Source: Lacrimispora algidixylanolytica
Lineage (GTDB): Bacteria; Bacillota; Clostridia; Lachnospirales; Lachnospiraceae
Reading direction: 5' to 3'
NCBI RefSeq assembly: GCF_003609635.1
Contig: NZ_MCIA01000023.1
Location: forward strand, 62,001 to 126,000
Length of the DNA: 64,000 nt
Both the position numbers and the translations under genes were made by a program. Below, piece after piece: positions 1 to 8,059 of the stretch. A model generated the notes under the pieces. That model was given only the letters and a program-made list of their open reading frames with translations. It was not told where the DNA came from and made no database searches. The stretch's first letter is position 1. Each line of letters begins with the position of its first letter.

Positions 1-112
1 CTTTTCCACCCATAAGAACCAAAAACAGAGCGCTTAATACAAATACAAGAAACAATAAAAGGGTGAAAAGGGCGCCTGTCAGCCGGACTCTTTTGTCATC
101 GTTCCCGCTCAT
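1..112 (-). CDS. Small membrane-anchored protein of a secretion/pilus-like locus, truncated at the left edge
   Basis: The reading frame opens with ATG at 112 and runs off the left edge. Only about 37 residues are visible: a short polar start (MSGNDDKRVR) followed by one hydrophobic helix rich in Leu, Phe and Val. Its ATG overlaps the TGA of the upstream gene (ATGA), so the two are translationally coupled. A single N-terminal membrane helix after the GspF-family gene suggests a minor pilin-like or DUF4860-like protein, but too little is present to decide. The membrane anchor is seen; the family is inference. Confidence 0.6.
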   Translation of the reverse strand, partial: MSGNDDKRVRLTGALFTLLLFLVFVLSALFLVLMGGK

Positions 113-447
113 TTGCCACCTCCCGGTGATTCTTCATGTAGATTGACGGTGATATCCGGCATAAAATTTGAGGCGAAACCACTGTAAAAAACATCATACC
201 GTTCCTTGTCAATCTGTATTCCATAATGTTGCGCCAGATACTCCAAACTGGGTGGATATCTCCCCTCAATGGCGTAGCATTGAACCGATGCTCTCCGCAG
301 AGCATCCTGAAGAGTATCTGCTCCTTTTGTATCTGCCTTTTGGGAAAAAAGCAAAATCCCCATTATGAAAGCCACAATCATACAAGGGAATAGGGCAAGA
401 GAAAGAAAATTGCCTAGAACTTCTTTTAAGGAATTTCTATACTTCAC
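109..447 (-). CDS. Hypothetical single-pass membrane protein next to a type II secretion F gene
   Basis: 112 residues starting with GTG, with a GGAGGG ribosome-binding site seven bases upstream. One membrane helix lies near residues 12-34 (FLSLALFPCMIVAFIMGILL). A small extracytoplasmic part of about 75 residues follows, with the phrase YAIEGRYPPSLEYL, which resembles the early region after the helix of pseudopilins. No prepilin peptidase motif (G followed by FTxxE) is evident, so I do not call it a pilin. It sits 12 bases downstream of the GspF-like gene and overlaps the next gene by ATGA, so it is probably part of the same envelope apparatus. Function unknown. Confidence 0.7.
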   Translation of the reverse strand: MKYRNSLKEVLGNFLSLALFPCMIVAFIMGILLFSQKADTKGADTLQDALRRASVQCYAIEGRYPPSLEYLAQHYGIQIDKERYDVFYSGFASNFMPDITVNLHEESPGGGK

Positions 448-459
448 TATTTTTCCCTC

Positions 460-1512
460 CTATCCAATCGCAGATAATACACCCATAAGAGGTAGCATAA
501 CAGAAAGAAGGATCAGTCCTACCGATATCGCTAGGACAGCCACCACAGTTGGCTCAAACCGGTTAATTATGTTCTCAATCCCAGTATCTGCTTCTTCTTC
601 ATATTTATTTGAAATTTCCTGCATTACACTATCTAAACGGCCACTTTTTGTTCCAACCTTAATCATCTGAACATAAAATCCAGTAAACAAACCAGTGCTC
701 TTTAAGGCCTTATAATAATTGGAACCTGATTCTAGTTCCTCCGAACATAACCTTATTTTTTCTTCTACGGATTGATTCTCCACCAATTGACCAGCAAGCT
801 CCATTCCTTTTTCAAGATCCAGGCCTGTTTTTAAGGTAAGTGCCAAAACAGCAGTAAAACGACGTTTCGCCGTTGCAAGAGCAATCTTGTTTTTATTTTT
901 AAGACGACCAATCAACTGCTCTGCTGCTGGAATCTTATTTCCACTCTTTCCAAGAATCCATATAACGAATATAGCCACTCCCAAAAGACCTCCTAAAACA
1001 AGAGCAGATCCACTGAAAATACCGCCTAGTCTGGCGGCAGCAATAGAAGCCGGCGGCATCTCTGCCCCCAGCTGCTGGTATACACGTTCAAATATAGGCA
1101 TTACCTTCGTAAATAAAACCAGCAGAACAACCAAAAGCATAGTGATCATGATGATAGGGTATGTAAGTGCATGTCTTATGTTTTTATAAAGCACATCTTC
1201 CTTATCATAATACTCCGCCAGAGATTCCATAATTTGATCCAAATTACCGGTTTCTTCCCCCAGCTTGACCATACGTATTACATAGATAGGATAGACATCT
1301 GCCCGTTCTAGCACTTTTGAAAATGGAATTCCAAGCTCTGCTTCCTCTGCCATTGAAAGCAATATCTTTTTCTCTTCTCCCCATACCGCATCCTCCGCCA
1401 TAACAGACAATCCCTCGTCAAGAGGGATTGCAGCATGAAGAAGAAGTGATATTTGAAGGCAGAAAGCGGAAATTTCTCTAGAAGAATAAATTTTTTTCGC
1501 ACTCTTTGCCAT
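460..1512 (-). CDS. Type II secretion / type IV pilus inner-membrane platform protein (GspF/PilC family)
   Basis: 350 residues, a little shorter than the roughly 400 usual for the family. It has two copies of the T2SSF domain (about residues 12-135 and 215-340), each with the family pattern of an LxxxxxxGxPLxxxL-type helix bundle and a conserved GEETGNLD or GTKSGRLD turn. Three membrane helices are visible, near 115-137, 165-187 and 325-345. Such proteins form the membrane platform that couples an assembly ATPase to pseudopilus growth. No GspE ATPase or clear prepilin is seen in this window, so partners must lie beyond the left edge or elsewhere. It starts at ATG with AAGGAG upstream and is the eighth gene of the operon that begins at the lipid kinase. 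Confidence 0.88.
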   Translation of the reverse strand: MAKSAKKIYSSREISAFCLQISLLLHAAIPLDEGLSVMAEDAVWGEEKKILLSMAEEAELGIPFSKVLERADVYPIYVIRMVKLGEETGNLDQIMESLAEYYDKEDVLYKNIRHALTYPIIMITMLLVVLLVLFTKVMPIFERVYQQLGAEMPPASIAAARLGGIFSGSALVLGGLLGVAIFVIWILGKSGNKIPAAEQLIGRLKNKNKIALATAKRRFTAVLALTLKTGLDLEKGMELAGQLVENQSVEEKIRLCSEELESGSNYYKALKSTGLFTGFYVQMIKVGTKSGRLDSVMQEISNKYEEEADTGIENIINRFEPTVVAVLAISVGLILLSVMLPLMGVLSAIG

Positions 1513-1543
1513 ATACCGTTTCTCCTTTTCTTATATGGTTTTA

Positions 1544-2530
1544 TTAGTAAGTGTATTTTCCTTTATAATTGGTACTTTTGGTTATATATTCTTTTATAGA
1601 CGGATCGTTGCCGCCAGATGATGCAAACGTAGGGTCCATGAGCTTCCAGTCGTACCCATCAAAATAAATGACATTGTCAACCCAGCCCTGCCCTTCAATA
1701 TAGACATTGACCCAGGCATGATATAGACTTCCTGTATAACCAACCACTAACTTGGTAGGAATCCCCTGAGAACGTAACATAGAAGTCATAACGGCTGCAT
1801 AATCAAAACAGATTCCTTTTTTCTTAGCTAAAACCTGGTCAACATCGGGCAAATATCCAGATTGAACTGAATTAGCCAACGCAGTATCATAGGTAAAGTT
1901 TTTAACCACGTAATTATAGACGTTGGTCACCACACCCAGAGAATCTGGTGCAGACGCAGCAAGTTCTGCCCCCTTTGCGACCACCGCACTGCCAGAAGAA
2001 AAATTCACATACTGGTTTGGGTAGAGAAAAGGTTCAAACTCGTTGGTCAGGTTGACTTGCAATTGATTACTGGATTTTATGGCATACTGAGTTCCCTGGA
2101 CCTGTTCCAGCACTCTGACTGTATAAGTTCCATTTCCTTCTGTTAAAGGAAATACCTCATAGGCTGATCTGGCATTCAAGTCGTAGGTATAAGTCTCTCC
2201 ACCACTTTTTATTACCTGAACCTTTATTTTTTGTGAATCACCGCTATACTGAACCATGACATAGCCACTGCCCGTATTGGAGGCATCCACAAGCACTGAA
2301 TTGCTGTTAAAAGTAACGGTTCCAGAAGCCTTTGGTACTTTTACGCTACCTCCTGCTGGTTTTGATGCCAGCGGAACAGCTTCTTCCTTAATGCTTACTA
2401 CCGTCTTCCATTCAATGCTTTCATTTGTATTTTCAGATGCAGAGATTGATCCCTCTGGGCCCCAACCAGCGATGTAGAACATACAGGCTGCAAAAGCCGC
2501 TGCAAATAGAGTCACACCTTTTTTCATCAT
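1544..2530 (-). CDS. Secreted transglutaminase-like (cysteine protease fold) protein
   Basis: About 328 residues. An N-terminal signal peptide (MMKKGVTLFAAAFAACMFYIAG) is followed by a beta-rich region to about residue 180 and then a transglutaminase-like core. The catalytic triad is readable: Cys in KKGICFDYAAVMTSMLRSQG, His in YHAWVNVYI and Asp in WKLMDPTF. In bacteria such domains usually act as secreted peptidases or amidases on cell-wall or surface proteins, and the substrate here is unknown. The GGGGGA ribosome-binding site favours the second ATG of the start cluster (2530) over the first (2536). It lies 10 bases after rlmB and 31 bases before the GspF gene, so it is co-transcribed with both. 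Confidence 0.85.
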   Translation of the reverse strand: MMKKGVTLFAAAFAACMFYIAGWGPEGSISASENTNESIEWKTVVSIKEEAVPLASKPAGGSVKVPKASGTVTFNSNSVLVDASNTGSGYVMVQYSGDSQKIKVQVIKSGGETYTYDLNARSAYEVFPLTEGNGTYTVRVLEQVQGTQYAIKSSNQLQVNLTNEFEPFLYPNQYVNFSSGSAVVAKGAELAASAPDSLGVVTNVYNYVVKNFTYDTALANSVQSGYLPDVDQVLAKKKGICFDYAAVMTSMLRSQGIPTKLVVGYTGSLYHAWVNVYIEGQGWVDNVIYFDGYDWKLMDPTFASSGGNDPSIKEYITKSTNYKGKYTY

Positions 2531-2546
2531 TATCATTCCCCCAATG

Positions 2547-3284
2547 CTATCCCAGACGTTGTCTCACGATTTCATAGGCAAGAACCCCAGCCGCAACCGA
2601 GGCATTTAAAGAATCAATATTTCCCTTCATGGGAATAGAAGCAACCATATCACATTTTTCTTTTAAAAGCCTGCTTACGCCGCTTCCTTCACCGCCAATA
2701 ACAAGTCCGATTGGACCCTTTAAGTTTGTACGATACATGACCTCGCCTTCCATATCGGCACAGACAAACCACATACCTTTTCCCTTTAACTCTTCCATGG
2801 TAGCTGTTAAATTTGTAACTTTAGCCACTGGTGTATAGTTAAGCGCACCAGCAGAAGTCTTTGCAACCGTTGCTGTCAGGCCAACTGCACGACGTTTTGG
2901 AATTATGACACCATGAGCTCCAGCTAAATTAGCAGTACGGATAATAGCTCCCAGATTATGAGGATCTTCAATACCATCTAGTAAAAATAAAAATGGAGCC
3001 TCTCCCTTTTCCTCTGCTGCTTTTAACATATCTGCCACTTCTCCGTACTCATAAGCTGCTGCATGAGCAATTACACCCTGATGATGTCCTGCTTCTGACA
3101 TCTGGTCTAAGCGCTCCCGCTCTACATAATTAATAATGGTATCTACCTTTTTTGCTTCTCTAATAATGGACTGTATTGGTCCGTCCTGAACTGCTTTTTG
3201 CACATACAACTTATCAATTGTTTTTCCGGCGCGAAACGCTTCCAATACTGCGTTTCTTCCCTCTATGGTAAATTCCTCTATCAT
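2547..3284 (-). CDS. rlmB: 23S rRNA (guanosine-2'-O-)-methyltransferase, TrmH/SpoU family (RlmB)
   Basis: 245 residues, normal for RlmB. The N-terminal substrate-binding domain starts IEGRNAVLEAFRAG. The SPOUT methyltransferase domain carries the three TrmH motifs: LDGIEDPHNLGAIIRTA (motif 1), VIGGEGSGV (motif 2) and IPMKGNIDSLNASVAAG (motif 3, the knot that binds S-adenosylmethionine). The enzyme methylates the ribose of a guanosine in the peptidyl-transferase region of 23S rRNA (family knowledge, G2251 in E. coli). Its start overlaps the stop of the mini-RNase III gene by ATGA, and the cysS-mrnC-rlmB order is the common Firmicute arrangement. Confidence 0.95.
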   Translation of the reverse strand: MIEEFTIEGRNAVLEAFRAGKTIDKLYVQKAVQDGPIQSIIREAKKVDTIINYVERERLDQMSEAGHHQGVIAHAAAYEYGEVADMLKAAEEKGEAPFLFLLDGIEDPHNLGAIIRTANLAGAHGVIIPKRRAVGLTATVAKTSAGALNYTPVAKVTNLTATMEELKGKGMWFVCADMEGEVMYRTNLKGPIGLVIGGEGSGVSRLLKEKCDMVASIPMKGNIDSLNASVAAGVLAYEIVRQRLG

Positions 3285-3739
3285 TCTAATTCTCCTATTC
3301 GTTCTAGTCCTTTGCTTACTACGGCTATGAGCCGTTCTAACTCTCCATTTAAATAAAGATAACCGCAGAGTGCTTCAAATCCAGTGGCAGTCCTATAATC
3401 TGCCATGGTGGCATGCTTAGCCGTAGTCACTGATTTGGCATTACGCCCTCTCTTATATACGGCAATCTCTTCCGGTGTTAAATCTTCCTCTTCCAAAAGT
3501 CGTCTGATGATATCTGCTTGGGTTCCAGCATTGACTAACTTGGCGCTCTTTTTATGCATATTATTAACCTGAGTGCTTCCATGATTCATTACCTTTGTTC
3601 GGATAATGACCTCATAAACTGCATCACCCATATAGGCGAGAGCCAGAGGAGAATAACTTTTTATATCTACTACTTTTAAATGCAATGATTCTTTAAAAAG
3701 ATCAGAAAATCCAGTTAAGGTTATTATATTCTCTTCCAT
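3281..3739 (-). CDS. mrnC: Mini-ribonuclease III (23S rRNA maturation)
   Basis: 152 residues: an RNase III catalytic domain without the double-stranded RNA-binding domain, as is typical for Mini-III. The signature YSPLALAYMGDAVYEVIIR contains the catalytic acidic region, and KSAKLVNAGTQ, RRGRNAK-like and HATMADYRTATGFEALCGYLY follow as in the family. In Bacillus the enzyme trims 23S rRNA ends. The gene overlaps the end of cysS by 16 bases and the start of rlmB by four, so all three are translated from one message. Confidence 0.94.
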   Translation of the reverse strand: MEENIITLTGFSDLFKESLHLKVVDIKSYSPLALAYMGDAVYEVIIRTKVMNHGSTQVNNMHKKSAKLVNAGTQADIIRRLLEEEDLTPEEIAVYKRGRNAKSVTTAKHATMADYRTATGFEALCGYLYLNGELERLIAVVSKGLERIGELE

Positions 3740-5127
3740 TTTACACCTTCCCTGGTGTCCTCCAGAACAATTCCCTGATCCAGTAATTTTCCCCGGATCT
3801 CATCTGCAAGGGCAAAGTTCTTGTCTTTTCTGGCCTGCTGTCTTCCTTCTATCATAGCTTCGATCTCTTGTGCAAGAATTTCTTCTCTTTTTTCTGTTAT
3901 GATACCGAGAACACCGCAGAACTTATCAATGGTTTCCTTTAAAAATGATACATATTCTTTTGAGCTGTTCCCATCTGTAGTAGAATTACTCAATTTCACC
4001 AACTCAAATATAGCAGAAATGGCATCCGCTGTATTAAAATCATCATCCATGGCAGCTTCATATTTGGCGGCTAGTTCCATGGCAAACTTTTTATCTTCTT
4101 GTTCGGAAAGAGCCACTGTCTTTGCTCCTGCCTCAAGATCTTTCAGCTTATCTACCGCTGTCAAAATACGATCCAGGCCGTTTTTGGAGGATTCCATTAA
4201 CTCTTCGCTGAAATTAAGAGGACTTCTGTAATGAGAACTGAGCATAAAGAAACGAAGCACCTGCAAATCATACTTTTCACTGATGTCTCTCACCGTAAAG
4301 AAGTTTCCAACCGATTTTGACATCTTCTTATTGTCAATATTCAAAAAGGCATTGTGCATCCAGTATCTTGCAAACTCTTTCCCATTAGCCGCCTCACTCT
4401 GAGCAATCTCATTTTCATGATGAGGGAATATAAGATCCTCTCCACCAGCATGAATATCAATCTGGTCTCCCAGATATTTCTTAGACATTACAGAGCATTC
4501 AATATGCCAGCCAGGTCTTCCCTCACTCCATGGAGATTCCCAGAAAGGTTCCCCCTCTTTTTTCGGTTTCCAAAGAACGAAGTCAGAAGATTCTTCCTTC
4601 TCGCTCTCTCCAGTCACCTTAATCTCACGATATCCGGACTGCAAATCTTCCAGATTCTTATGTGAAAGCTTTCCGTAACCATCAAACGACTTGGTGCGGA
4701 AATAGACCGTACCGTCAGTTGCCTGGTACGCATGGCCTGATGCGATTAAGTCCTTTATCATATCAAGCATACCGCAAATTTCCTCAGTCGCAAGAGGATT
4801 TTTGGTAGCAGGCTTTACATTCATGGCTTCCATATCCTTTTTGCACTCTTCAATATAACGCTTGGATATGGTATCTGCATCTACGCCTTCTTCAATGGCT
4901 TTTTTGATGATCTTATCATCTACATCGGTAAAGTTGGATACAAAATTAACCTCATAACCTTTATATTCAAAATATCTTCGCACTGTGTCAAATACAATCA
5001 TAGGTCTTGCGTTGCCAATGTGAATATAATTATATACCGTGGGACCACATACATACATCTTGACCTTTAATGGCTCTAATGGCACAAATTCTTCTTTTTG
5101 TCTGGATAATGTATTAAAAACCTTCAT
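3724..5127 (-). CDS. cysS: Cysteine--tRNA ligase
   Basis: 467 residues, full length for the class Ia enzyme. The ATP-binding HIGH motif appears as YIHIGNARP near residue 35 and the KMSKS loop as KKMSKSVGNF near 268. Zinc ligands are visible as Cys in MYVCGPTVYN, Cys in WHIECSVM and His in FPHHENEIAQ. The C-terminal DALR-type anticodon region holds ALADEIRGKLLDQGI. It charges tRNA-Cys with cysteine in the cytoplasm. The gene lies 27 bases after ispF and overlaps mrnC. No T-box leader is visible in the short upstream gap. Confidence 0.97.
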   Translation of the reverse strand: MKVFNTLSRQKEEFVPLEPLKVKMYVCGPTVYNYIHIGNARPMIVFDTVRRYFEYKGYEVNFVSNFTDVDDKIIKKAIEEGVDADTISKRYIEECKKDMEAMNVKPATKNPLATEEICGMLDMIKDLIASGHAYQATDGTVYFRTKSFDGYGKLSHKNLEDLQSGYREIKVTGESEKEESSDFVLWKPKKEGEPFWESPWSEGRPGWHIECSVMSKKYLGDQIDIHAGGEDLIFPHHENEIAQSEAANGKEFARYWMHNAFLNIDNKKMSKSVGNFFTVRDISEKYDLQVLRFFMLSSHYRSPLNFSEELMESSKNGLDRILTAVDKLKDLEAGAKTVALSEQEDKKFAMELAAKYEAAMDDDFNTADAISAIFELVKLSNSTTDGNSSKEYVSFLKETIDKFCGVLGIITEKREEILAQEIEAMIEGRQQARKDKNFALADEIRGKLLDQGIVLEDTREGVKWKRI

Positions 5128-5154
5128 AATTTTCTCCTTTCTGTTAATTGGTCT

Positions 5155-5700
5155 CTATCTCCCGCAACAGCCTCCTGAACAGCCTTCGCAACCTGAAGAC
5201 ATGATCTTGTCATCAAAACAATAATCTTCCACAGAGGTAAGAAGGGTGATGGCCTGAGCAGAGATACCCTCTCCATTTCCGGTAAAACCTAGCCCCTCTT
5301 CCGTAGTCGCTTTTACATTTACCTTGCCCACTGGCAGATTCAGTGCATCTGCAATATTCTCCACCATCTTGGGACGATAGGACAAAAGCTTTGGTTTCTG
5401 AGCAATGATGGTAGCATCAATATTCTCAATGATATAGCCACCTTCCTCCAAAAGCTTTCCTGCCTGCTTTAATAACTCAATACTGGATACATCTTTATAG
5501 GTTGGATCCTGATCCGGAAAATGCTCTCCGATATCTCCCATTGCCGCAGCGCCAAAAAGCGCGTCGATGACAGCATGAACCAGCACATCTGCATCAGAAT
5601 GACCTAACAATCCTTTTTCATATGGAATCGTTACACCTCCAATGATAAGATCTCTTCCCTCTACTAATTTATGAACATCATATCCCTGTCCAATTCTCAT
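5155..5700 (-). CDS. ispF: 2-C-methyl-D-erythritol 2,4-cyclodiphosphate synthase, with a Cys-rich tail
   Basis: The first 158 or so residues match IspF, the MEP-pathway enzyme that makes the cyclic diphosphate precursor of isoprenoids. Metal ligands are seen in [11 protein letters not shown] (Asp, His) and [12 protein letters not shown] (His), and the CDP site in the [16 protein letters not shown] region. The protein is 181 residues, over 20 longer than usual. The extension ends in [14 protein letters not shown], with four cysteines in its last 12 residues, which the catalytic fold does not need. It lies between the lipid kinase (35 bases upstream) and cysS. Confidence 0.95.
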   Translation of the reverse strand: MRIGQGYDVHKLVEGRDLIIGGVTIPYEKGLLGHSDADVLVHAVIDALFGAAAMGDIGEHFPDQDPTYKDVSSIELLKQAGKLLEEGGYIIENIDATIIAQKPKLLSYRPKMVENIADALNLPVGKVNVKATTEEGLGFTGNGEGISAQAITLLTSVEDYCFDDKIMSSGCEGCSGGCCGR

Positions 5701-5735
5701 AATTATTCCTTTCTTCTATATATATACATTCACAG

Positions 5736-6662
5736 TTAAACAATCACCCGCAATTTTTTACTAATACATCGAATCTGTACATCCTTTTGACAAAAACAAC
5801 TTTCTCCGTCTGTATGAACTGCCATGGGATGCTCCATGTGAATGGCAATTTCCTCGCAAGTATAAAAACGAATCCCAGTATTGGGTATCTTCATGCCTAA
5901 CAAGGAACAAGCCAGTACCGGAACAAGCTTACGTTTCTTTCTATTATTCATGATACAGACCGTAAGCTTCCCATCTTCAAAACTTGCACCAGGTGCAAAC
6001 TTGAACCCGCCGCCTTCGTATGGATGAATGTGGGCGGATATAAAATACACGTGATTAAATTCCACCTTCTGAACACCGTTTATTAAAATATGACCCTTTG
6101 ACGGCTTCGCCAGAGCAAGCTGCTTGATTCCGATTAAAAGATAAGCCAGCCTTCCTATATGAAGCCTATGAAACAGTCCCTTTGATTTTGAAAACAATAT
6201 ATTATGACAAACAGCCGCATCCATGCCGATTCCTGCGCTTACAATGAACCGTCGATGTGCTACTTCTCCGTCCCCATAGGTAATAACCCCGTAATCCATG
6301 AGTTTAAAGTATTTCGGATGTAATATCCTCTCCAAACAACGGACCGGGTTCCTTGGAAGTTTTAAGCTTCTTGCCAGATCATTACCGGATCCAGCCGGAA
6401 TATACCCTAAAGTAATCGAACCACAAAAGCAAAGTCCGTCTAGGATCTCGTTCACTGTTCCATCTCCGCCTACGGCAACAATCACATTGGATTCTTTACA
6501 TCCATTTGTTAATTTGCCGGCATAGATTCTCGCATCTCCCGGCTTCTCTGTAAAATAAACTTCATACTCCACTCCAGATTCCTTTATGGTTTCCTCAAGC
6601 TTATTCCAGGTGTTTTGTCCACGTCCGCAGCGTGAGTTGGGGTTTACAATAAAATAGTACAT
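5736..6662 (-). CDS. Diacylglycerol/lipid kinase (DgkB/YegS family)
   Basis: 308 residues with the DAGK catalytic domain at the N-terminus. It begins YYFIVNPNSRCGRG, the nucleotide loop is VAVGGDGTVNEILDGL near residue 63, and GYIPAGSGNDLARSL near residue 86 matches the family GTxNDFAR motif. The C-terminal beta-sandwich contains the EGGGFKFAPGA and VHTDGE segments. In Gram-positives the enzyme recycles diacylglycerol left by lipoteichoic acid synthesis, although other lipids are possible. It is the first gene of the minus-strand operon. GGAGGG lies just before its ATG and a weak TATACT-like -10 sits in the 6.69-6.70 kb spacer. Confidence 0.9.
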   Translation of the reverse strand: MYYFIVNPNSRCGRGQNTWNKLEETIKESGVEYEVYFTEKPGDARIYAGKLTNGCKESNVIVAVGGDGTVNEILDGLCFCGSITLGYIPAGSGNDLARSLKLPRNPVRCLERILHPKYFKLMDYGVITYGDGEVAHRRFIVSAGIGMDAAVCHNILFSKSKGLFHRLHIGRLAYLLIGIKQLALAKPSKGHILINGVQKVEFNHVYFISAHIHPYEGGGFKFAPGASFEDGKLTVCIMNNRKKRKLVPVLACSLLGMKIPNTGIRFYTCEEIAIHMEHPMAVHTDGESCFCQKDVQIRCISKKLRVIV

Positions 6663-6820
6663 GGGATCCCTCCACTTTTTGCTATTTGATAGTATATCAT
6701 AAAACAGGAGAAATGAATATAAAAAAAAGGGAAAAGCTCGGCGGAACTTGACAGAATATAAAGAAATATTAACTTTATTATTTTCATTTTTATATTATCA
6801 AGTTTATATTGCGCTTCTTC

Positions 6821-6849
6821 TTGACTTTTTATATAATAATTATATATAT
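6821..6849 (+). promoter_or_regulatory. Candidate sigma-A promoter for the 6.9 kb secreted protein
   Basis: TTGACT at 6821-6826 is followed after 16-17 bases by an AT-alternating stretch (TATATA or ATATAT) that can serve as -10. The rest of the 243-base spacer between the lipid kinase and this gene is AT-rich and holds no other gene. Confidence 0.5.
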
Positions 6850-6905
6850 GTCTGTCAGGTTTATCACCTGTGGCAATTTAATAAAATAAAATGGGGGTAT
6901 TTCAC

Positions 6906-7349
6906 ATGAGAAAAGTTTATCTGTTTCTCGCCGCTGCGATAATGACCGCAGCATTCAGCATTACTGCATATGCAGGGGATTGGAAAAAGAATGATCAGGG
7001 ATGGTGGTATCAGAATGACGATGGTACCTATCCTGCAAACAAGCTGACAAAAGTTGGTGAAAATTGGTATTATTTCAACGAAGTCGGTTATGCTCAGGGC
7101 GGCTTCGTCGAACTTCCAAACGGCTGGTTTGAACTTGCCGACAACGGAATCTGCAAAAACCCAATCGACCCAACCACTAAGGAACCAGCAGGTGCCCCTT
7201 ATGGAGGCTGGATTCAATATGTTGATTGGTTTGGAAACAAAGAAGAACTTGGCGCCGTATATCATAATAACTTTTACTGGATCAAGTTTTATAATGTAAC
7301 AAAAACTGACACATACAGTGCTTCCCAGGTAATTGAAACGCAAAACTAA
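6906..7349 (+). CDS. Small secreted protein with cell-wall-binding-like repeats
   Basis: 147 residues. A signal peptide (MRKVYLFLAAAIMTAAFSI, cleavage near AYA-GD) is followed by aromatic, glycine-rich repeats: GDWKKNDQGWWYQNDDG, then ENWYYFNEVGYAQGGF. These are the hallmark of choline-binding/glucan-binding type repeats (CW_binding_1). The C-terminal 60 residues (GGWIQYVDWFGNKEELGA onward) match no domain I know. An ATG lies five codons upstream at 6891, but the GGGGG ribosome-binding site is inside that extension and seven or eight bases before 6906, so 6906 is the start. It is probably surface-bound, and its function is unknown. Confidence 0.82.
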   Translation: MRKVYLFLAAAIMTAAFSITAYAGDWKKNDQGWWYQNDDGTYPANKLTKVGENWYYFNEVGYAQGGFVELPNGWFELADNGICKNPIDPTTKEPAGAPYGGWIQYVDWFGNKEELGAVYHNNFYWIKFYNVTKTDTYSASQVIETQN

Positions 7350-7363
7350 ACACACGAAGTACT

Positions 7364-7390
7364 TTGGCCCGTGTCTCTGATACCGGCCAA
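7364..7390 (+). terminator. Possible weak terminator after the 6.9 kb gene
   Basis: TTGGCC and GGCCAA form a six-pair stem around a 15-base loop, just after the stop codon. The following T-run is poor (TTTGCC), so termination strength is doubtful. Confidence 0.35.
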
Positions 7391-7413
7391 TTTGCCTCCC
7401 GAAAAATCCATTT

Positions 7414-7466
7414 ACAAAACAAAAAACACATTGAACCCGACTTTAACATCAGACTTCCAATGTGTT
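7414..7466 (-). terminator. Rho-independent terminator of the tRNA unit
   Basis: On the minus strand AACACATTG pairs with CAATGTGTT, followed by a TTTTTTGTTTT run, eight bases beyond the 3' end of tRNA-Met. Confidence 0.75.
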
Positions 7467-7474
7467 TCCTTTAG

Positions 7475-7548
7475 TAGCGGAAGGGAGATTTGAACTCTCG
7501 ACACCACGGGTATGAACCGTGTGCTCTAGCCAACTGAGCTATTCCGCC
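7475..7548 (-). tRNA. tRNA-Met (anticodon CAT)
   Basis: A 74-nt cloverleaf can be drawn: acceptor stem GGCGGAA/TTCCGCT with a G-T first pair, D-arm AGCTCAGTTGGCTAGAGC, anticodon stem CACGG/CCGTG around TTCATAC, and T-arm GAGAGTTCAAATCTC. The anticodon CAT lies at 7512-7514. CCA is not encoded. The D-loop and the G-T pair at position 1-72 suit an elongator tRNA-Met. A lysidine-modified isoleucine tRNA also carries CAT and cannot be fully excluded by eye, though the acceptor does not suggest it. Confidence 0.93.
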
Positions 7549-7562
7549 ATATGAATTTGTTT

Positions 7563-7580
7563 GATAGACGCTTGTCTATC
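7563..7580 (-). other. Short perfect hairpin between the two tRNAs
   Basis: GATAGAC and GTCTATC flank a four-base loop in the spacer between tRNA-Val and tRNA-Met. It has no T-run and is more likely a processing or spacer element than a terminator. Confidence 0.45.
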
Positions 7581-7582
7581 AG

Positions 7583-7655
7583 TGGGACCTACAGGGCTCG
7601 AACCTGTGACCCTCTGCTTGTAAGGCAGATGCTCTCCCAGCTGAGCTAAGATCCC
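7583..7655 (-). tRNA. tRNA-Val (anticodon TAC)
   Basis: A 73-nt cloverleaf: acceptor GGGATCT/AGGTCCC, D-arm TAGCTCAGCTGGGAGAGCA, anticodon stem CTGC/GCAG around CTTACAA, and T-arm CACAGGTTCGAGCCCTGT. The anticodon TAC lies at 7620-7622. The discriminator is A and CCA is not encoded. It is the first tRNA of a two-tRNA transcript. Confidence 0.96.
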
Positions 7656-7700
7656 AGTGCTTATCAGGAATTTTCTGCTCTCGCTCCCGACTGCTACATT

Positions 7701-7729
7701 AGTATAATATGAATTGTATTAATTGTCAA
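7701..7729 (-). promoter_or_regulatory. Strong sigma-A promoter of the tRNA-Val/tRNA-Met unit
   Basis: On the minus strand TTGACA (7724-7729), a 17-base spacer and TATACT (7701-7706) lie about 45 bases upstream of tRNA-Val. This near-consensus promoter is as expected for a stable RNA unit. Confidence 0.88.
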
Positions 7730-8006
7730 CACTTTTTTGTCAATTTTTTTCTTTTTTCTTTTTTCTTCCAAAACCCTGATTTCTACGTGGTTTTACGCCT
7801 TATTTTGCACCCAATAAAAGACAAATTATTTCTTTATAATAGGATTTGTATCTACTTTCCTCTCATCAGATAAAGCTAAAATCATGTTCCAGATTAAACT
7901 TCAGATCCAATCAAGGTAACAAACAGTCAATGATACAAAACTTCATCTGCTGGTTATGCCTTGCCGAATTAACTAAGGCATATTAACTGGTTCTTTAAAC
8001 CAGAAG
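7730..8006. other. Gene-free spacer between the tRNA promoter and the NYN gene
   Basis: About 280 bases with no convincing reading frame. The only structures I see are a T-rich tract near 7735-7770 and a small hairpin CTGGTT/AACCAG near 7987-8002, next to the NYN terminator. Confidence 0.6.
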
Positions 8007-8047
8007 TAGAAAGGCCGCCCTGGAAATATTCCCGGACGGCCTTTCTA
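8007..8047 (-). terminator. Bidirectional-looking terminator after the NYN gene
   Basis: TAGAAAGGCCG and its partner CGGCCTTTCTA form a long GC-rich stem 12 bases beyond the stop codon at 8060. It ends the NYN transcript. Confidence 0.75.
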
Positions 8048-8059
8048 TCTTATACAATA

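Noticed and set aside
887-1189. Open frame opposite the GspF gene, and many similar antisense frames across the window
   Set aside because: These are shadows of strongly supported genes, without ribosome-binding sites or recognisable domains.
5128-5154. T-box leader for cysS
   Set aside because: The gap between ispF and cysS is 27 bases, far too short, and no T-box sequence is present.
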